64,000 nucleotides of DNA from JBFXCK01 sp050182275 (GCA_050182275.1 JBFXCK010000005.1:1-64000), one strand, 5' to 3'. Positions 34,571-42,494 are shown, numbered from the stretch's first letter. Notes: generated by a model from the sequence alone, not told the origin. Program-made: numbers and translations.

Positions 34571-37500
34571 ACCAGGGTGTTTGCTCCAGCACCGGGTGCA
34601 GTTTAAATTGTCCATTCTGTCGCAAAAACGCAGCGGTCAAATACGCGATTGATCCGGCGTACTTGGTGGTGATTGGTTCTGCGCACAGAGAATCGGTGGA
34701 TCCCCAATTCAACTTGGTGAGGCTGAGTATTTGCACTGCAAGGGCCTTGGGATCGGGTCGCACAAGTGGGCGACCTGGCGGCGGCTCGGTTCGCACATTC
34801 ACCTCAAGCACTAACGGCGTTCCCAGCGACTTGCGATACGGGTTGAATCCCGTGGTGGAAACGTAGATCTGGTTACGGGCACCTACCACGTAGCATCCTC
34901 GCGCGATTGAGCCATCCGTTTCCGGACGACGGTCATAGAAGCGCAATCCGTGATCCAGATTGATCCACACAAATGAATAGGTCCCATTGGGACGAACACG
35001 ACGGGCAGCCTGAAGTAATGCCTCTCTCTCGGTATGGGAAAAGCGCTTCGTGTAGTGGAAATGAATGTGAGGGCTGTCGGGGAGAGTTAGCCTGCGCATG
35101 GTCTGATCGACTAGTTGCGCCATATGGCGTTCACGCTCGTCAAAACTGAATGCTTCGGTATTCGCGGAGTAGAACTCCCACTTTCCGTAGGAATTGAACA
35201 CGTTGGCGTACCCCATCAGTCTTTCAGCAGGACCCCTTCGGCTCTGGGTATACGACAATCCGATGAAGAAGTCTGCATCGGGAATCGCATCGGGAAGTAC
35301 CCAAGGTGTTCGACCGCACTTGGCGGCGACATTGAGAGCAAGGTTCAGGTCTTTCCAGTCCGGATTTGCCAGCGTCGGAGTATCGACCATCTGGCACGGC
35401 ACACCAAGTTCGAGGAGACGACGCTTCGTCGCGTAGTACGGCGACGTTTCATCGTCAGAGCTGAATCCGGCCTCAGGAGTTTCGAGCAAAAAAAGTCTCG
35501 ACAGCTGTGGATCACCAACCCAGTTCGAGTGCTCTTCAAGCAACCGCTCGCATTCCCCAACGAGGTCGTGTGGCGTTCGCGTCGTCACGATGGAGTGGTA
35601 GGTGAATCGTGTACCGAATGTCCGTTCCGATCCCTTGTACTTGTACTTCCCACCTTTCAATCGCTCAATGAGCGCAGCCATGCGATCTCGATTTGGTGCG
35701 GTGCAAATCGGTACAAGTTCAATCTCTTTAGGCTCGTGCGCGTAAGCACCGAAACGGGTGATTCCATCGCGAATGTCCGGCGTTCGCTGGTCGCCGTTGA
35801 AGAGTACCTTCGGCTCCGGCAGTCGCAGGATGGATAAAGGGGTATCGGTGGAGCCTCGGCGTGTTAGACCGCGCGGCTCTGGATTGAGTCGAAGGTGAAA
35901 GGCACCAAATGTCAGCGGAAAGACTCGCTCAGCCAAAGCGCCAGCAACGGTCCGCGTTCGCTCCGCCCGAACTCGAGAGGCATCAGGCTGATTCGCCAGG
36001 CTGAGATTCTTCTTGATTCGATGAAGATCGAATCGTGGCGCCACTTGAGACAGCCATTTATCGATCAGCCGAATGGGCAAGTGCGGAATGACCTCGGTGG
36101 CCGGATGGACCCGCTCCACTTCGAAGTCATCCATCATTACGGTCACCATACCGGCATCGATGCTACGAATCCGAGCGGACTGCCAGCCTTCCCATTTCAC
36201 GACGGCGCGAAGCTCTCGCAGTTCATCGATTGAAAATCGCTGAAGTAGCTGCTGCACGGTGAGTACGTTTTTGACCTGCAGCTCGAAGTCCAAGCACAAA
36301 AAGAGCTGTCCGCCATATTCGCGAAAGCGAAAGCTGTAACCCGGATAAAAGCGGACATGCCGCCGTACCTCCTCCGGTACGCCCTCTGCAAAATCACTTC
36401 CCTTTGGATGGGCCACTAGACGGCCGTGCTTTAGGCGATCAATGTGCCAACCGTGGCCACGAAGAGCATCGCGAAACAGATTCACGAGTTCTCCGCGCTG
36501 GTCTCCAATTGTCCCGAGCGGTGCCGGGGCGCCACCTTCTGACAGCACTTCTATGCCAAAGAGATTCGCATATTCGTCCGCAGCAGTTGACACGTCCTGT
36601 CGGTACTCGACTTCTCGCCGAGCAATGTCGTTCATCAAACGCACTTCTGTCGTGTGCCGCAAGCTGTACTCTGGCGCAGGCAGACCAGCGCGCGCCATTT
36701 CATCACGCATTCTCAAGGTGCCCTCGTTCAGCAACTGAACGTACGCAGCCCCTTCAGGATCGCGGATCGTCTGCAGCCAAGTTAATAGCAACGGGTTGTT
36801 GCGCGCCGACTCCAATCGCGTATCGCCCAAACTAAAAATATCTGGAATGTCCCTTCCACACTGCTGAAGGCGACCCGGATTGCGCACCACAAACGCATCG
36901 CGATACACCTCGCAGAAGATCGGCTCTGACACGGAATAATCGCGATGTGCTACAGCATTGACGATTGCTTCGTCAATCGCGATTTGAGGAAACTCCTGAA
37001 TGTCCAGGAAGCCACCTTCCGGGCGTCGCACTTGAAAAGTCTTGAAGAATCCCGATTCCCGAAAAAACGCACGCAGAGTGCGGAGTTGCTGTGTGCTACT
37101 TCCTGCAAACGTGCGATCAAATGTGGGGAGACCCCGACGCTCGCGCTCAGCAAGTGGTACATCAAATCTGAGCAACCGGATATTGCGAGCAGGCAGCACA
37201 CGCTCTGGATTCCCTCCGAAAAAGAGCATTCCTGCATTGGTGAAGAAGCGTCCCCTTGCATCTTGCGCTACAGCTCCAACATGCTGCAGGAGTTCTTCGT
37301 CGGTGCCGGAGAAGGTGCCATGCTTCAGATATTCAGCCTTGAATTCTTTGAGTACTCCATGATCAATGACGGAGGCGGTGAAAGGCTCGCAGAATCGACG
37401 CTCGAAATCAACAATGCGCTTCGTGGCTTTAAGCCGTTCGCGGGCGTCGTCGTCGCCTAGTACGGTTTGTTTACCTTGGCGCATCCAGAAGCGAGAATTG

Positions 37501-37973
37501 CGATCGGTTGTTTCGCAGATGGCATCGTCTACGTGGCCGGCGTAGTACAGCAGCACATCCTTGGGCGCACCCTGACGATCGTGAAGCTGACAGATCTTGA
37601 CTTCAATGGAGTGGTTCTTCAATAGCTGCGACGGACTTGAAAGGCTGTTTTGTGCGTCTTCATCAAGATGATTGATGCCGGTCACTTCGCCGTTGCTGGC
37701 GATGCCAAGAACCAGTATTCCGCCCTCCTTATTGACATTGCCAAAGCCTGAGAGTGTTTTGCGAACAAGTTCCTTGACGGCTTCAAGGTCTTTCTTCAAA
37801 TCACCGCGCGCTTGACCAATTCGGCCCGCCTCCTTGCGATCAAAATGTTGCCCTTCAAAAAGGTCGTCGTTCGGGGAACACAAAAAGGCTGCGTGCCGAT
37901 CAGGGTTGTCGAACACCTCTCGGGGTGACGGGCGCTTGGGCGGAAGCGTGGGTTTCGTTGGAACAGACGACAT
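34563..37973 (-). CDS. AlbA_2 / GHKL-like / Argonaute (MID-PIWI) fusion protein
   Basis: 1136 residues from ATG 37973 with GGAG five bases upstream. Three parts can be read. (1) ~38-190, Schlafen AlbA_2: FDRKEA, then KTLSGFGNVNKEGGILVLGI, ASNGEVTGI. (2) ~235-375, HATPase_c_4/COG2865: RGRFFTNAGMLFFGGNPERV, AIDEAIVNAVAHRDYS, VVRNPGRLQ. (3) ~490-1137, prokaryotic Argonaute: VRFYPGYSFRFREYGGQLFL in the N-lobe; a MID domain with KRRLLELGVPCQMVDTP and LNLALNVAAKCGRTPWVLP, holding Gln and Lys expected at the guide 5'-phosphate pocket; PIWI with ADFFIGLSYTQS, TPLVLEVNV and LTKLNWGSTDSLCAEPITTK. The PIWI position normally Asp after 'IG' is Leu-Ser, and the other carboxylates are not evident, so slicing is unlikely. 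Known: inactive prokaryotic Argonautes commonly act as guide-directed sensors with a separate effector. Inferred: the N-terminal half is the effector or ATP-dependent switch in a defence system. Confidence 0.85.
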   Translation of the reverse strand: MSSVPTKPTLPPKRPSPREVFDNPDRHAAFLCSPNDDLFEGQHFDRKEAGRIGQARGDLKKDLEAVKELVRKTLSGFGNVNKEGGILVLGIASNGEVTGINHLDEDAQNSLSSPSQLLKNHSIEVKICQLHDRQGAPKDVLLYYAGHVDDAICETTDRNSRFWMRQGKQTVLGDDDARERLKATKRIVDFERRFCEPFTASVIDHGVLKEFKAEYLKHGTFSGTDEELLQHVGAVAQDARGRFFTNAGMLFFGGNPERVLPARNIRLLRFDVPLAERERRGLPTFDRTFAGSSTQQLRTLRAFFRESGFFKTFQVRRPEGGFLDIQEFPQIAIDEAIVNAVAHRDYSVSEPIFCEVYRDAFVVRNPGRLQQCGRDIPDIFSLGDTRLESARNNPLLLTWLQTIRDPEGAAYVQLLNEGTLRMRDEMARAGLPAPEYSLRHTTEVRLMNDIARREVEYRQDVSTAADEYANLFGIEVLSEGGAPAPLGTIGDQRGELVNLFRDALRGHGWHIDRLKHGRLVAHPKGSDFAEGVPEEVRRHVRFYPGYSFRFREYGGQLFLCLDFELQVKNVLTVQQLLQRFSIDELRELRAVVKWEGWQSARIRSIDAGMVTVMMDDFEVERVHPATEVIPHLPIRLIDKWLSQVAPRFDLHRIKKNLSLANQPDASRVRAERTRTVAGALAERVFPLTFGAFHLRLNPEPRGLTRRGSTDTPLSILRLPEPKVLFNGDQRTPDIRDGITRFGAYAHEPKEIELVPICTAPNRDRMAALIERLKGGKYKYKGSERTFGTRFTYHSIVTTRTPHDLVGECERLLEEHSNWVGDPQLSRLFLLETPEAGFSSDDETSPYYATKRRLLELGVPCQMVDTPTLANPDWKDLNLALNVAAKCGRTPWVLPDAIPDADFFIGLSYTQSRRGPAERLMGYANVFNSYGKWEFYSANTEAFSFDERERHMAQLVDQTMRRLTLPDSPHIHFHYTKRFSHTEREALLQAARRVRPNGTYSFVWINLDHGLRFYDRRPETDGSIARGCYVVGARNQIYVSTTGFNPYRKSLGTPLVLEVNVRTEPPPGRPLVRPDPKALAVQILSLTKLNWGSTDSLCAEPITTKYAGSIAYLTAAFLRQNGQFKLHPVLEQTPWFI

Positions 37974-38054
37974 CAAGACTCCATGGTACTCGAACTCGAT
38001 CGGTATCTGGAATACCAGTACGCGCGATTTGCATCAAGCACCTGTACATGATAC

Positions 38055-38453
38055 GCAGGGGCCGGGGTCACAAGTGGTTGATCTAGCGTGATTTGCGATT
38101 TGGCGCCGGGACGCCATTTGATCCCGCGATCTCTCGAAAGGCCAGCCGCGATGCAGCAAATATACCGGCAACTCAATTAGCCCGGAAGGCATGAGTCGTG
38201 ATCGCACACTACGCCTTCCGCGTAGGGGTCGGGGTGCCAAGTCCTTGATCTAGCAAGGTTTGCGATTACCCCTCGATCACCGGGGCTGAGTTCCTTTTTC
38301 TCAGAAAGGCAGGAAAGCCGCGGCTTTCAACTGCCTATCGACGCTGCGCTCAAATGGCGCGCAACTCGCTGATTTCTGAGCCGTCGAAAAATGGCTGTCA
38401 GCCAAGGCGAGCGTCAGGCACCAACCTCTTGATCTGTCAATGGATTTCTGTCA
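38055..38453. repeat. Three imperfect direct repeats at the right end of the element
   Basis: Copies near 38056-38101, 38223-38268 and (shorter, more diverged) 38411-38453. The first two share AGGGG-CGGGGT, CAAGT, the identical TTGATCTAGC and TTTGCGATT; the third keeps CCAA, CTTGATCT, CAA and TTT. They lie between the Argonaute-fusion gene and the tRNA, where arm-type integrase sites or excisionase sites are expected. The 37977-38469 gap contains no convincing ORF. Confidence 0.55.
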
Positions 38454-38457
38454 TATG
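38429..38457 (+). promoter_or_regulatory. Candidate element-borne promoter for tRNA-Pro
   Basis: TTGATC (38429-38434), 17-bp spacer, CATATG (38452-38457), placing the start near 38464, just before the tRNA. The -10 match is weak. The host promoter is now 5.35 kb away, so some promoter in this DNA must serve the tRNA. Confidence 0.35.
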
Positions 38458-38463
38458 GGGCAA

Positions 38464-38508
38464 GGCCATCGGAGTGTAGCTCAGCCTGGTAGAGCACTAC
38501 GTTCGGGA
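38464..38508 (+). repeat. attR: right 45-bp direct repeat inside tRNA-Pro
   Basis: Identical to 33114-33158. It supplies the 5' half of the intact tRNA-Pro; the native 3' half (from 38509) follows. The 7-bp anticodon loop TTCGGGA at 38502-38508 is the likely strand-exchange region. Confidence 0.88.
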
Positions 38509-38546
38509 CGTAGGGGCCGTAGGTTCGAATCCTATCACTCCGACCA
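38470..38546 (+). tRNA. tRNA-Pro (CGG)
   Basis: Cloverleaf: acceptor CGGAGTG/CACTCCG, D-stem GCTC/GAGC, anticodon stem CTACG/CGTAG with loop TTCGGGA (anticodon CGG, codon CCG), T-arm GTAGG-TTCGAAT-CCTAT, discriminator A, encoded CCA. Its 5' half is element-derived, its 3' half native. Confidence 0.96.
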
Positions 38547-38572
38547 GTTTTAAAAATAATAAGAGGAAATCA

Positions 38573-38938
38573 ATGATAGGAGAACTTAGCCCCGCGCAAC
38601 AGCAACAGGCCGCTGCGATTATAGCGCAAATAGAAGCGGAATATAAAGATCAGCCCTGGCCCGATGCCGATGAGCTGGCGGTAATCATTGACGCCAAAAA
38701 AATTGAAGACCCTTTAGTCTTGCGGCATGTCAGCGAAGCTTTATTGCTTGATGCAATAATTGATGAAGTAAATCAGGAAACAACAAAAAGAAATTTTCCC
38801 TATTTGCTTCCTCCCGATGACCGCCCGCCGGGCCGGGATTTGGTTCTTGAGCTGGGGGTTATTAAGCCTGGAACTTTATCACGGGATCAATTAAGAACGC
38901 TGGCAATCTTCCGCCGCAAAATGAACGGAAGAGGCTAA
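38573..38938 (+). CDS. Hypothetical protein
   Basis: 121 residues. AAGAGG precedes the ATG, only 26 bp after tRNA-Pro, so it may be transcribed together with the tRNA. Helical and acidic N-terminus (SPAQQQQAAAIIAQIEAEYK), then DRPPGRDLVLELGVIKPGTL and LRTLAIFRRKMN. Host-like codon use, unlike the element. Family not recognised. Confidence 0.5.
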   Translation: MIGELSPAQQQQAAAIIAQIEAEYKDQPWPDADELAVIIDAKKIEDPLVLRHVSEALLLDAIIDEVNQETTKRNFPYLLPPDDRPPGRDLVLELGVIKPGTLSRDQLRTLAIFRRKMNGRG

Positions 38939-38960
38939 GAACGACAAGCTTTAATTAATT

Positions 38961-39191
38961 TTACCTTTCCCTGCGGCCCTGATGAACAAGCCGTACATTA
39001 TCTTGGCGGGTAAGGGTGATCTTCCCACTTCTTGCCAATATTTCTAAAAGCTGGCGGCAGTTTTTACCGCTCATTTGCGTTTTCCGCGCCAGCAGTTCGG
39101 TTGACATTCTTCCGCCATGCTGGCGCAGGGCGGTTAATATGCTAGTTTCGGCTATGGGCGGTTTTGCGCCTGGGGCATTCAATTTCATCAT
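38961..39191 (-). CDS. Small winged-helix/HTH-like protein
   Basis: 76 residues. ETSILTALRQHGGRMSTELL, ARKTQMSGKNCRQLLEILAR and SGKITLTRQDNVRLVHQGRR read as three helices followed by a beta-hairpin, the layout of a winged helix. GGAGAG precedes two consecutive ATGs. It is probably a DNA-binding protein, target unknown, next to apt on the opposite strand. Confidence 0.55.
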   Translation of the reverse strand: MMKLNAPGAKPPIAETSILTALRQHGGRMSTELLARKTQMSGKNCRQLLEILARSGKITLTRQDNVRLVHQGRRER

Positions 39192-39343
39192 CTCTCCAGA
39201 TTTTTATTATTTATAAGATAAGGTTCTACCTATCTTTATGGCCCTTCGCAAGGCCGTAAAAACCCCTTTTAGGCCCGTATTTTTAAGGGTTTTTCATGAA
39301 AATTATTGCTTAATAGGCCCCCAAGCCTTATTGATTGATACCC

Positions 39344-39859
39344 ATGTCCCTCCTTAATTCCATCCGCCAAATTCCTGACTATCCGAAGAAGGGTATTTTA
39401 TTTTACGACATCTCGCCCCTTTTGGCCGATGGCAAGGCGTGGCAGGAAACCATGCGCCAAATCGAAAAGGCGGTAAAGCCGCATAAGCCCGATTTAATCG
39501 CCGGCATTGAATCGCGCGGTTTTTTGGTGGCGGCGCCCTTGGCGCAAATGATGGGCGTTGGCTTTATTATGTTGCGGAAAAAAGGCAAATTGCCCGGCCC
39601 AACTATCCGTTACTCCTATGATTTGGAATATGGCCAGGATGTGATCGAGGCTCAAGAAGATGCGGTAAGGGAAGGCCAGCGTATAATCATCGTTGATGAT
39701 TTGCTGGCGACCGGCGGCACCATGGCGGCCGGAATCGCGCTTCTGCGCCAAATGAAGGCCGATGTCAGGGGGGCTGCCTGCATTATCGAGCTTGGCTTTT
39801 TGCATGGGCGGCAAAAAATTGATATACCGCTTACCGCACTTATTACTGTTAATCAATAA
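39344..39859 (+). CDS. apt: Adenine phosphoribosyltransferase
   Basis: 171 residues from ATG 39344 (a TTG nine bases earlier is also in frame; neither has a clear binding site). IRQIPDYPKKGILFYDISPL is the family's N-terminal block, GIESRGFLVAAPLAQMMGVG the second, and RIIIVDDLLATGGTMAAGIA the PRPP-binding loop. It salvages adenine to AMP in the cytoplasm. A dispersed repeat follows. Confidence 0.94.
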   Translation: MSLLNSIRQIPDYPKKGILFYDISPLLADGKAWQETMRQIEKAVKPHKPDLIAGIESRGFLVAAPLAQMMGVGFIMLRKKGKLPGPTIRYSYDLEYGQDVIEAQEDAVREGQRIIIVDDLLATGGTMAAGIALLRQMKADVRGAACIIELGFLHGRQKIDIPLTALITVNQ

Positions 39860-39880
39860 ACAGAAGAGGTAAATTCAGCT

Positions 39881-39927
39881 TATCCTAAGCTTGTCGAAGG
39901 ATATGGTTCGACAAGCTCACCATGAGC
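39881..39927. repeat. Dispersed repeat, second copy
   Basis: TATCCT/AGGATA (39881-39886, 39898-39903) around AAGCTTGTCGA, directly followed by TGGTTCGACAAGCTCACCA and TGAGC. It carries the same TTCGACAAGCTCACCATGAGC unit as 21709-21733 in inverse orientation. Located between apt and pyk. Confidence 0.65.
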
Positions 39928-39946
39928 TTATTTTAGAGAATAGAAA

Positions 39947-41362
39947 ATGCGCCGTCAAAGATTTGGAAAAATTGTCGCCACCATGGGCCCGGCCTCGAGC
40001 AGCGTTGAGATAATTAACAAATTATTTTTGGCCGGCGTCGATATTTTCCGCCTGAATTTCAGCCATGGCAGCCATGAAGATCACCAGGCGCGCTTAGAAG
40101 CGATTCGTGGCGTTGAGAAAAAGCACGGAAGGCCAATCGCCATCCTGGCCGATTTGCAAGGCCCCAAATTGCGGGTGGGAACTTTCGCCAATGGCAGAAT
40201 TATTTTAAAAGAAGGCGCTAAATTCCGCCTTGATATGGATAAACAGCCGGGCGATGAAAGGCGCGTCAATTTGCCGCATCCCGAAATTTTCGCGGCATTG
40301 AAGGCGGAAACCGATTTGTTGTTGGATGACGGCAAGCTGCGCTTGCGCGTGAAAAAACACGGGGCCGATTTCGCCGATTGCGAAGTTATCACCGGCGGCG
40401 CTTTATCCGACCGCAAGGGCGTGAATGTGCCGGGCGTGGCGCTCCCCATTTCGCCTTTAACGCCGAAAGATAAGGAAGATTTGGATTTCGCGCTTAAAAT
40501 CGGCGTTGATATTGTGGCGCTTTCCTTCGTCCAGCGCGCCGAAGATATTGTCGAGGCCAAGAATTTAATCAAAGGCAAGGCCGCCATCATGGCGAAATTG
40601 GAAAAGCCTCAAGCCATTCAAAATCTTGATAGCATTTTGCAAGCAACCGATGCGGTCATGATCGCGCGCGGCGATTTGGGCGTTGAAATGCCGCCCGAAG
40701 AAGTGCCGGGCATTCAAAAACGTGTGGTGCGCGAATGCCGGAAATTGGGCAGGCCGGTGGTGGTTGCAACCCAAATGCTGGAATCGATGATCGCCTCGCC
40801 CACGCCCACGCGCGCCGAGGCTTCGGATGTCGCAACCGCCGTTTACGATGGGGCAGATGCGGTCATGCTATCGGCTGAAACCGCCAGCGGCCAATTTCCG
40901 GTCGAAGCGGTTTCGATTATGAGCAAAATTATTGAAAAGGTGGAACACGACCCCCTCTACCGTCCGATCATGGATGCCGAACATCCCAAAACCGAAAGCA
41001 CCGAAGCCGATGCCATGACTTCGGCTGCAGCCGAAATCGCCAAGAATATCAAGGCAACCGCGATTGTGAGTTACACCACATCCGGCTCGACCGCGCTTCG
41101 CGCCGCGCGCCAGCGCCCGGTGGTGCCGATTATCGGCCTCACCAGCCAAATGCCCGCCGCGCGCCGCTTAGCGCTGGTGTGGGGCACCCATCCGATTTAT
41201 GCCGAGGATGTCGATCATTTTGAAAGCATGATCGAAGTCGCCGCCAAATACGCCAAGGCCCAAGGCTTCGCCGCCTCCGGCGACCGCATTGTGGTGACAG
41301 CCGGCGTCCCTTTCGGCACGCTGGGGGCGACCAATATTTTGCGGTTGGTGAAGGTTAGTTAG
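39947..41362 (+). CDS. pyk: Pyruvate kinase
   Basis: 471 residues, normal length. KIVATMGPASSSVEIINKLF and FRLNFSHGSHEDH at the N-terminus, ADLQGPKLRVG, AIMAKLEKPQAIQNLDSILQ, VMIARGDLGVEMPPEEVPGI (the ADP/Mg signature) and MLESMIASPTPTRAEASDVA are all present. It makes pyruvate and ATP from PEP, the reverse direction to the PpdK reaction encoded at 21765, so both PEP/pyruvate interconverting enzymes are in this window. GAG/AG-rich sequence precedes the ATG. Convergent with rpmJ. Confidence 0.96.
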   Translation: MRRQRFGKIVATMGPASSSVEIINKLFLAGVDIFRLNFSHGSHEDHQARLEAIRGVEKKHGRPIAILADLQGPKLRVGTFANGRIILKEGAKFRLDMDKQPGDERRVNLPHPEIFAALKAETDLLLDDGKLRLRVKKHGADFADCEVITGGALSDRKGVNVPGVALPISPLTPKDKEDLDFALKIGVDIVALSFVQRAEDIVEAKNLIKGKAAIMAKLEKPQAIQNLDSILQATDAVMIARGDLGVEMPPEEVPGIQKRVVRECRKLGRPVVVATQMLESMIASPTPTRAEASDVATAVYDGADAVMLSAETASGQFPVEAVSIMSKIIEKVEHDPLYRPIMDAEHPKTESTEADAMTSAAAEIAKNIKATAIVSYTTSGSTALRAARQRPVVPIIGLTSQMPAARRLALVWGTHPIYAEDVDHFESMIEVAAKYAKAQGFAASGDRIVVTAGVPFGTLGATNILRLVKVS

Positions 41363-41364
41363 GC

Positions 41365-41490
41365 TTAAGCCTGTCTTGCTTTATAGCGGCGCTTTTTCTT
41401 GTTGATGACGAACACCTTGCCGCGGCGGCGGACCACTTGGCAGTCTTTGTCGCGTTTTTTCAAAGTCTTTAACGAACGGGCGATTTTCAT
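41365..41490 (-). CDS. rpmJ: Ribosomal protein L36, YkgO type
   Basis: 41 residues: MKIARSLKTLKKRDKDCQVV, then RRRGKVFVINKKKRRYKARQ, then A. This is the longer bL36 form found in alphaproteobacteria, with one Cys remaining (DKDCQVV) instead of the zinc-binding set, so it should not need zinc. AGGGGA lies five bases upstream of the ATG. The stop abuts pyk, with a 12-bp palindrome AGGCTTAAGCCT (41361-41372) at the junction. Confidence 0.93.
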   Translation of the reverse strand: MKIARSLKTLKKRDKDCQVVRRRGKVFVINKKKRRYKARQA

Positions 41491-41576
41491 AATTTTCCCC
41501 TGCAATTTCAAAAATACCGCCGGAAATTAGGGGTTTTGGGAAGTATTGTCAACCGCTTTTTGCTATAAAACCTTTC

Positions 41577-42494
41577 ATGAGCCAAGCCCCCCTGATCAGC
41601 TTTGTCACCACAATTTATAATAAAGAGCGCTATTTGCCGCCCGTACTGGCGGCGATTGCCGGCCAAAAAGGCGATTTTTCCCGCGAGTTTATCTTTGTCA
41701 ATGACGGTTCAACCGATGGCAGCTTGGCCTTGTTGCAGGAATTAACCAGGGACTGGGAAAATAGCTATATCATCGATCAGCCGAACAAAGGGCCTGCTAT
41801 CGCCACCAATGTGGGGCTGGCCGCCGCCAAAGGGCAATTCGTTAAATTCGTCGATGGGGACGATATTTTGGACCTCAATGCCACGGCGGCGCTTTTGCAA
41901 GCTATTCAAAACGGCGATGCTGGCGTGGTGGTGGGCAATCACGCCAATTATCAAATGGATGGCGGCGATATAAGGTATTTACCGCCGCATGAATTAGAAC
42001 CCTATAAGCATGTCACGCCCGATCCCTTAAAAGCTTTTATCGAACGCTGTTATTTTAATTTAACGCCAACCTTAATGCCGGCCGCTTTGGCGAAAGCGGT
42101 TGGCGGGTGCGATGAAAAAGTTTTTGTGCAGGATTATTCGATCGCCCTGCGCCTGGCCCGCGTGGCGAAGTTCAAGGAAATTCCCGATATTATTTTCTAT
42201 GGCCCGCCGAACGAGCCGGGGCGCTTGAATAACGATCAAACCCAAACCCTGCACGATTTAAACGCCGCCTTGGCTTATTTTTTGATCGACCATCCCGATT
42301 TGCCTTTTAAATACCGCAACGCCGCTTTGCGCCGCGGATTGGGGCGCGCCTTGAAATACGCCAAACGGGAAGGGGCGGGAGTGAGTTTTGATTTAGCGCG
42401 CGATTATATATTGGCGCAATTGTATCTTTACCCCGGCAGCGCCGGTTTTTGCTTGAAACGCCATTTAACCGTATTTGGACCAAATTTGCGCTAG
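41577..42494 (+). CDS. Glycosyltransferase family 2
   Basis: 305 residues. ISFVTTIYNKERYLPPVLAA, FIFVNDGSTDGSLALLQELT, NKGPAIATNVGLAAAKGQFV and KFVDGDDILD form the GT-A domain with the DxD-type motif. The acceptor side carries HVTPDPLKAFIERCYFN. An extended -10, TGCTATAAA, ends 7 bases before the ATG, so the mRNA may be leaderless. It is close to the GT4 gene at 42878; both probably act on cell-surface or glycolipid sugars. Confidence 0.83.
   Translation: MSQAPLISFVTTIYNKERYLPPVLAAIAGQKGDFSREFIFVNDGSTDGSLALLQELTRDWENSYIIDQPNKGPAIATNVGLAAAKGQFVKFVDGDDILDLNATAALLQAIQNGDAGVVVGNHANYQMDGGDIRYLPPHELEPYKHVTPDPLKAFIERCYFNLTPTLMPAALAKAVGGCDEKVFVQDYSIALRLARVAKFKEIPDIIFYGPPNEPGRLNNDQTQTLHDLNAALAYFLIDHPDLPFKYRNAALRRGLGRALKYAKREGAGVSFDLARDYILAQLYLYPGSAGFCLKRHLTVFGPNLR

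Larger units (their letters stand above)
33114..38508. mobile_element. 5.35-kb tRNA-Pro integrative element with an Argonaute fusion gene
   Basis: Bounded by a 45-bp perfect direct repeat, 33114-33158 and 38464-38508. The repeat is the 6-bp 5' flank plus the first 39 nt of tRNA-Pro. Its last 7 bases, TTCGGGA, are the anticodon loop, flanked in the intact tRNA by the inverted anticodon stem, so it looks like the core site of a tyrosine recombinase. The unit (5350 bp from one repeat end to the next) contains an integrase and one very large gene, transcribed toward each other. Its GC content and codon choice (CGG/CGC, GAG, CTC, GCG-rich, few AAA/ATT) differ from the flanking genes, consistent with transfer. 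No replication, conjugation or phage structural gene is present, so it may need a helper or move only by excision and natural uptake. Confidence 0.85.

Noticed and set aside
36404..37460. Several plus-strand frames of 100-170 codons across the Argonaute-fusion gene
   Set aside because: High GC creates long open antisense frames; the minus-strand frame has recognisable domains along its whole length.
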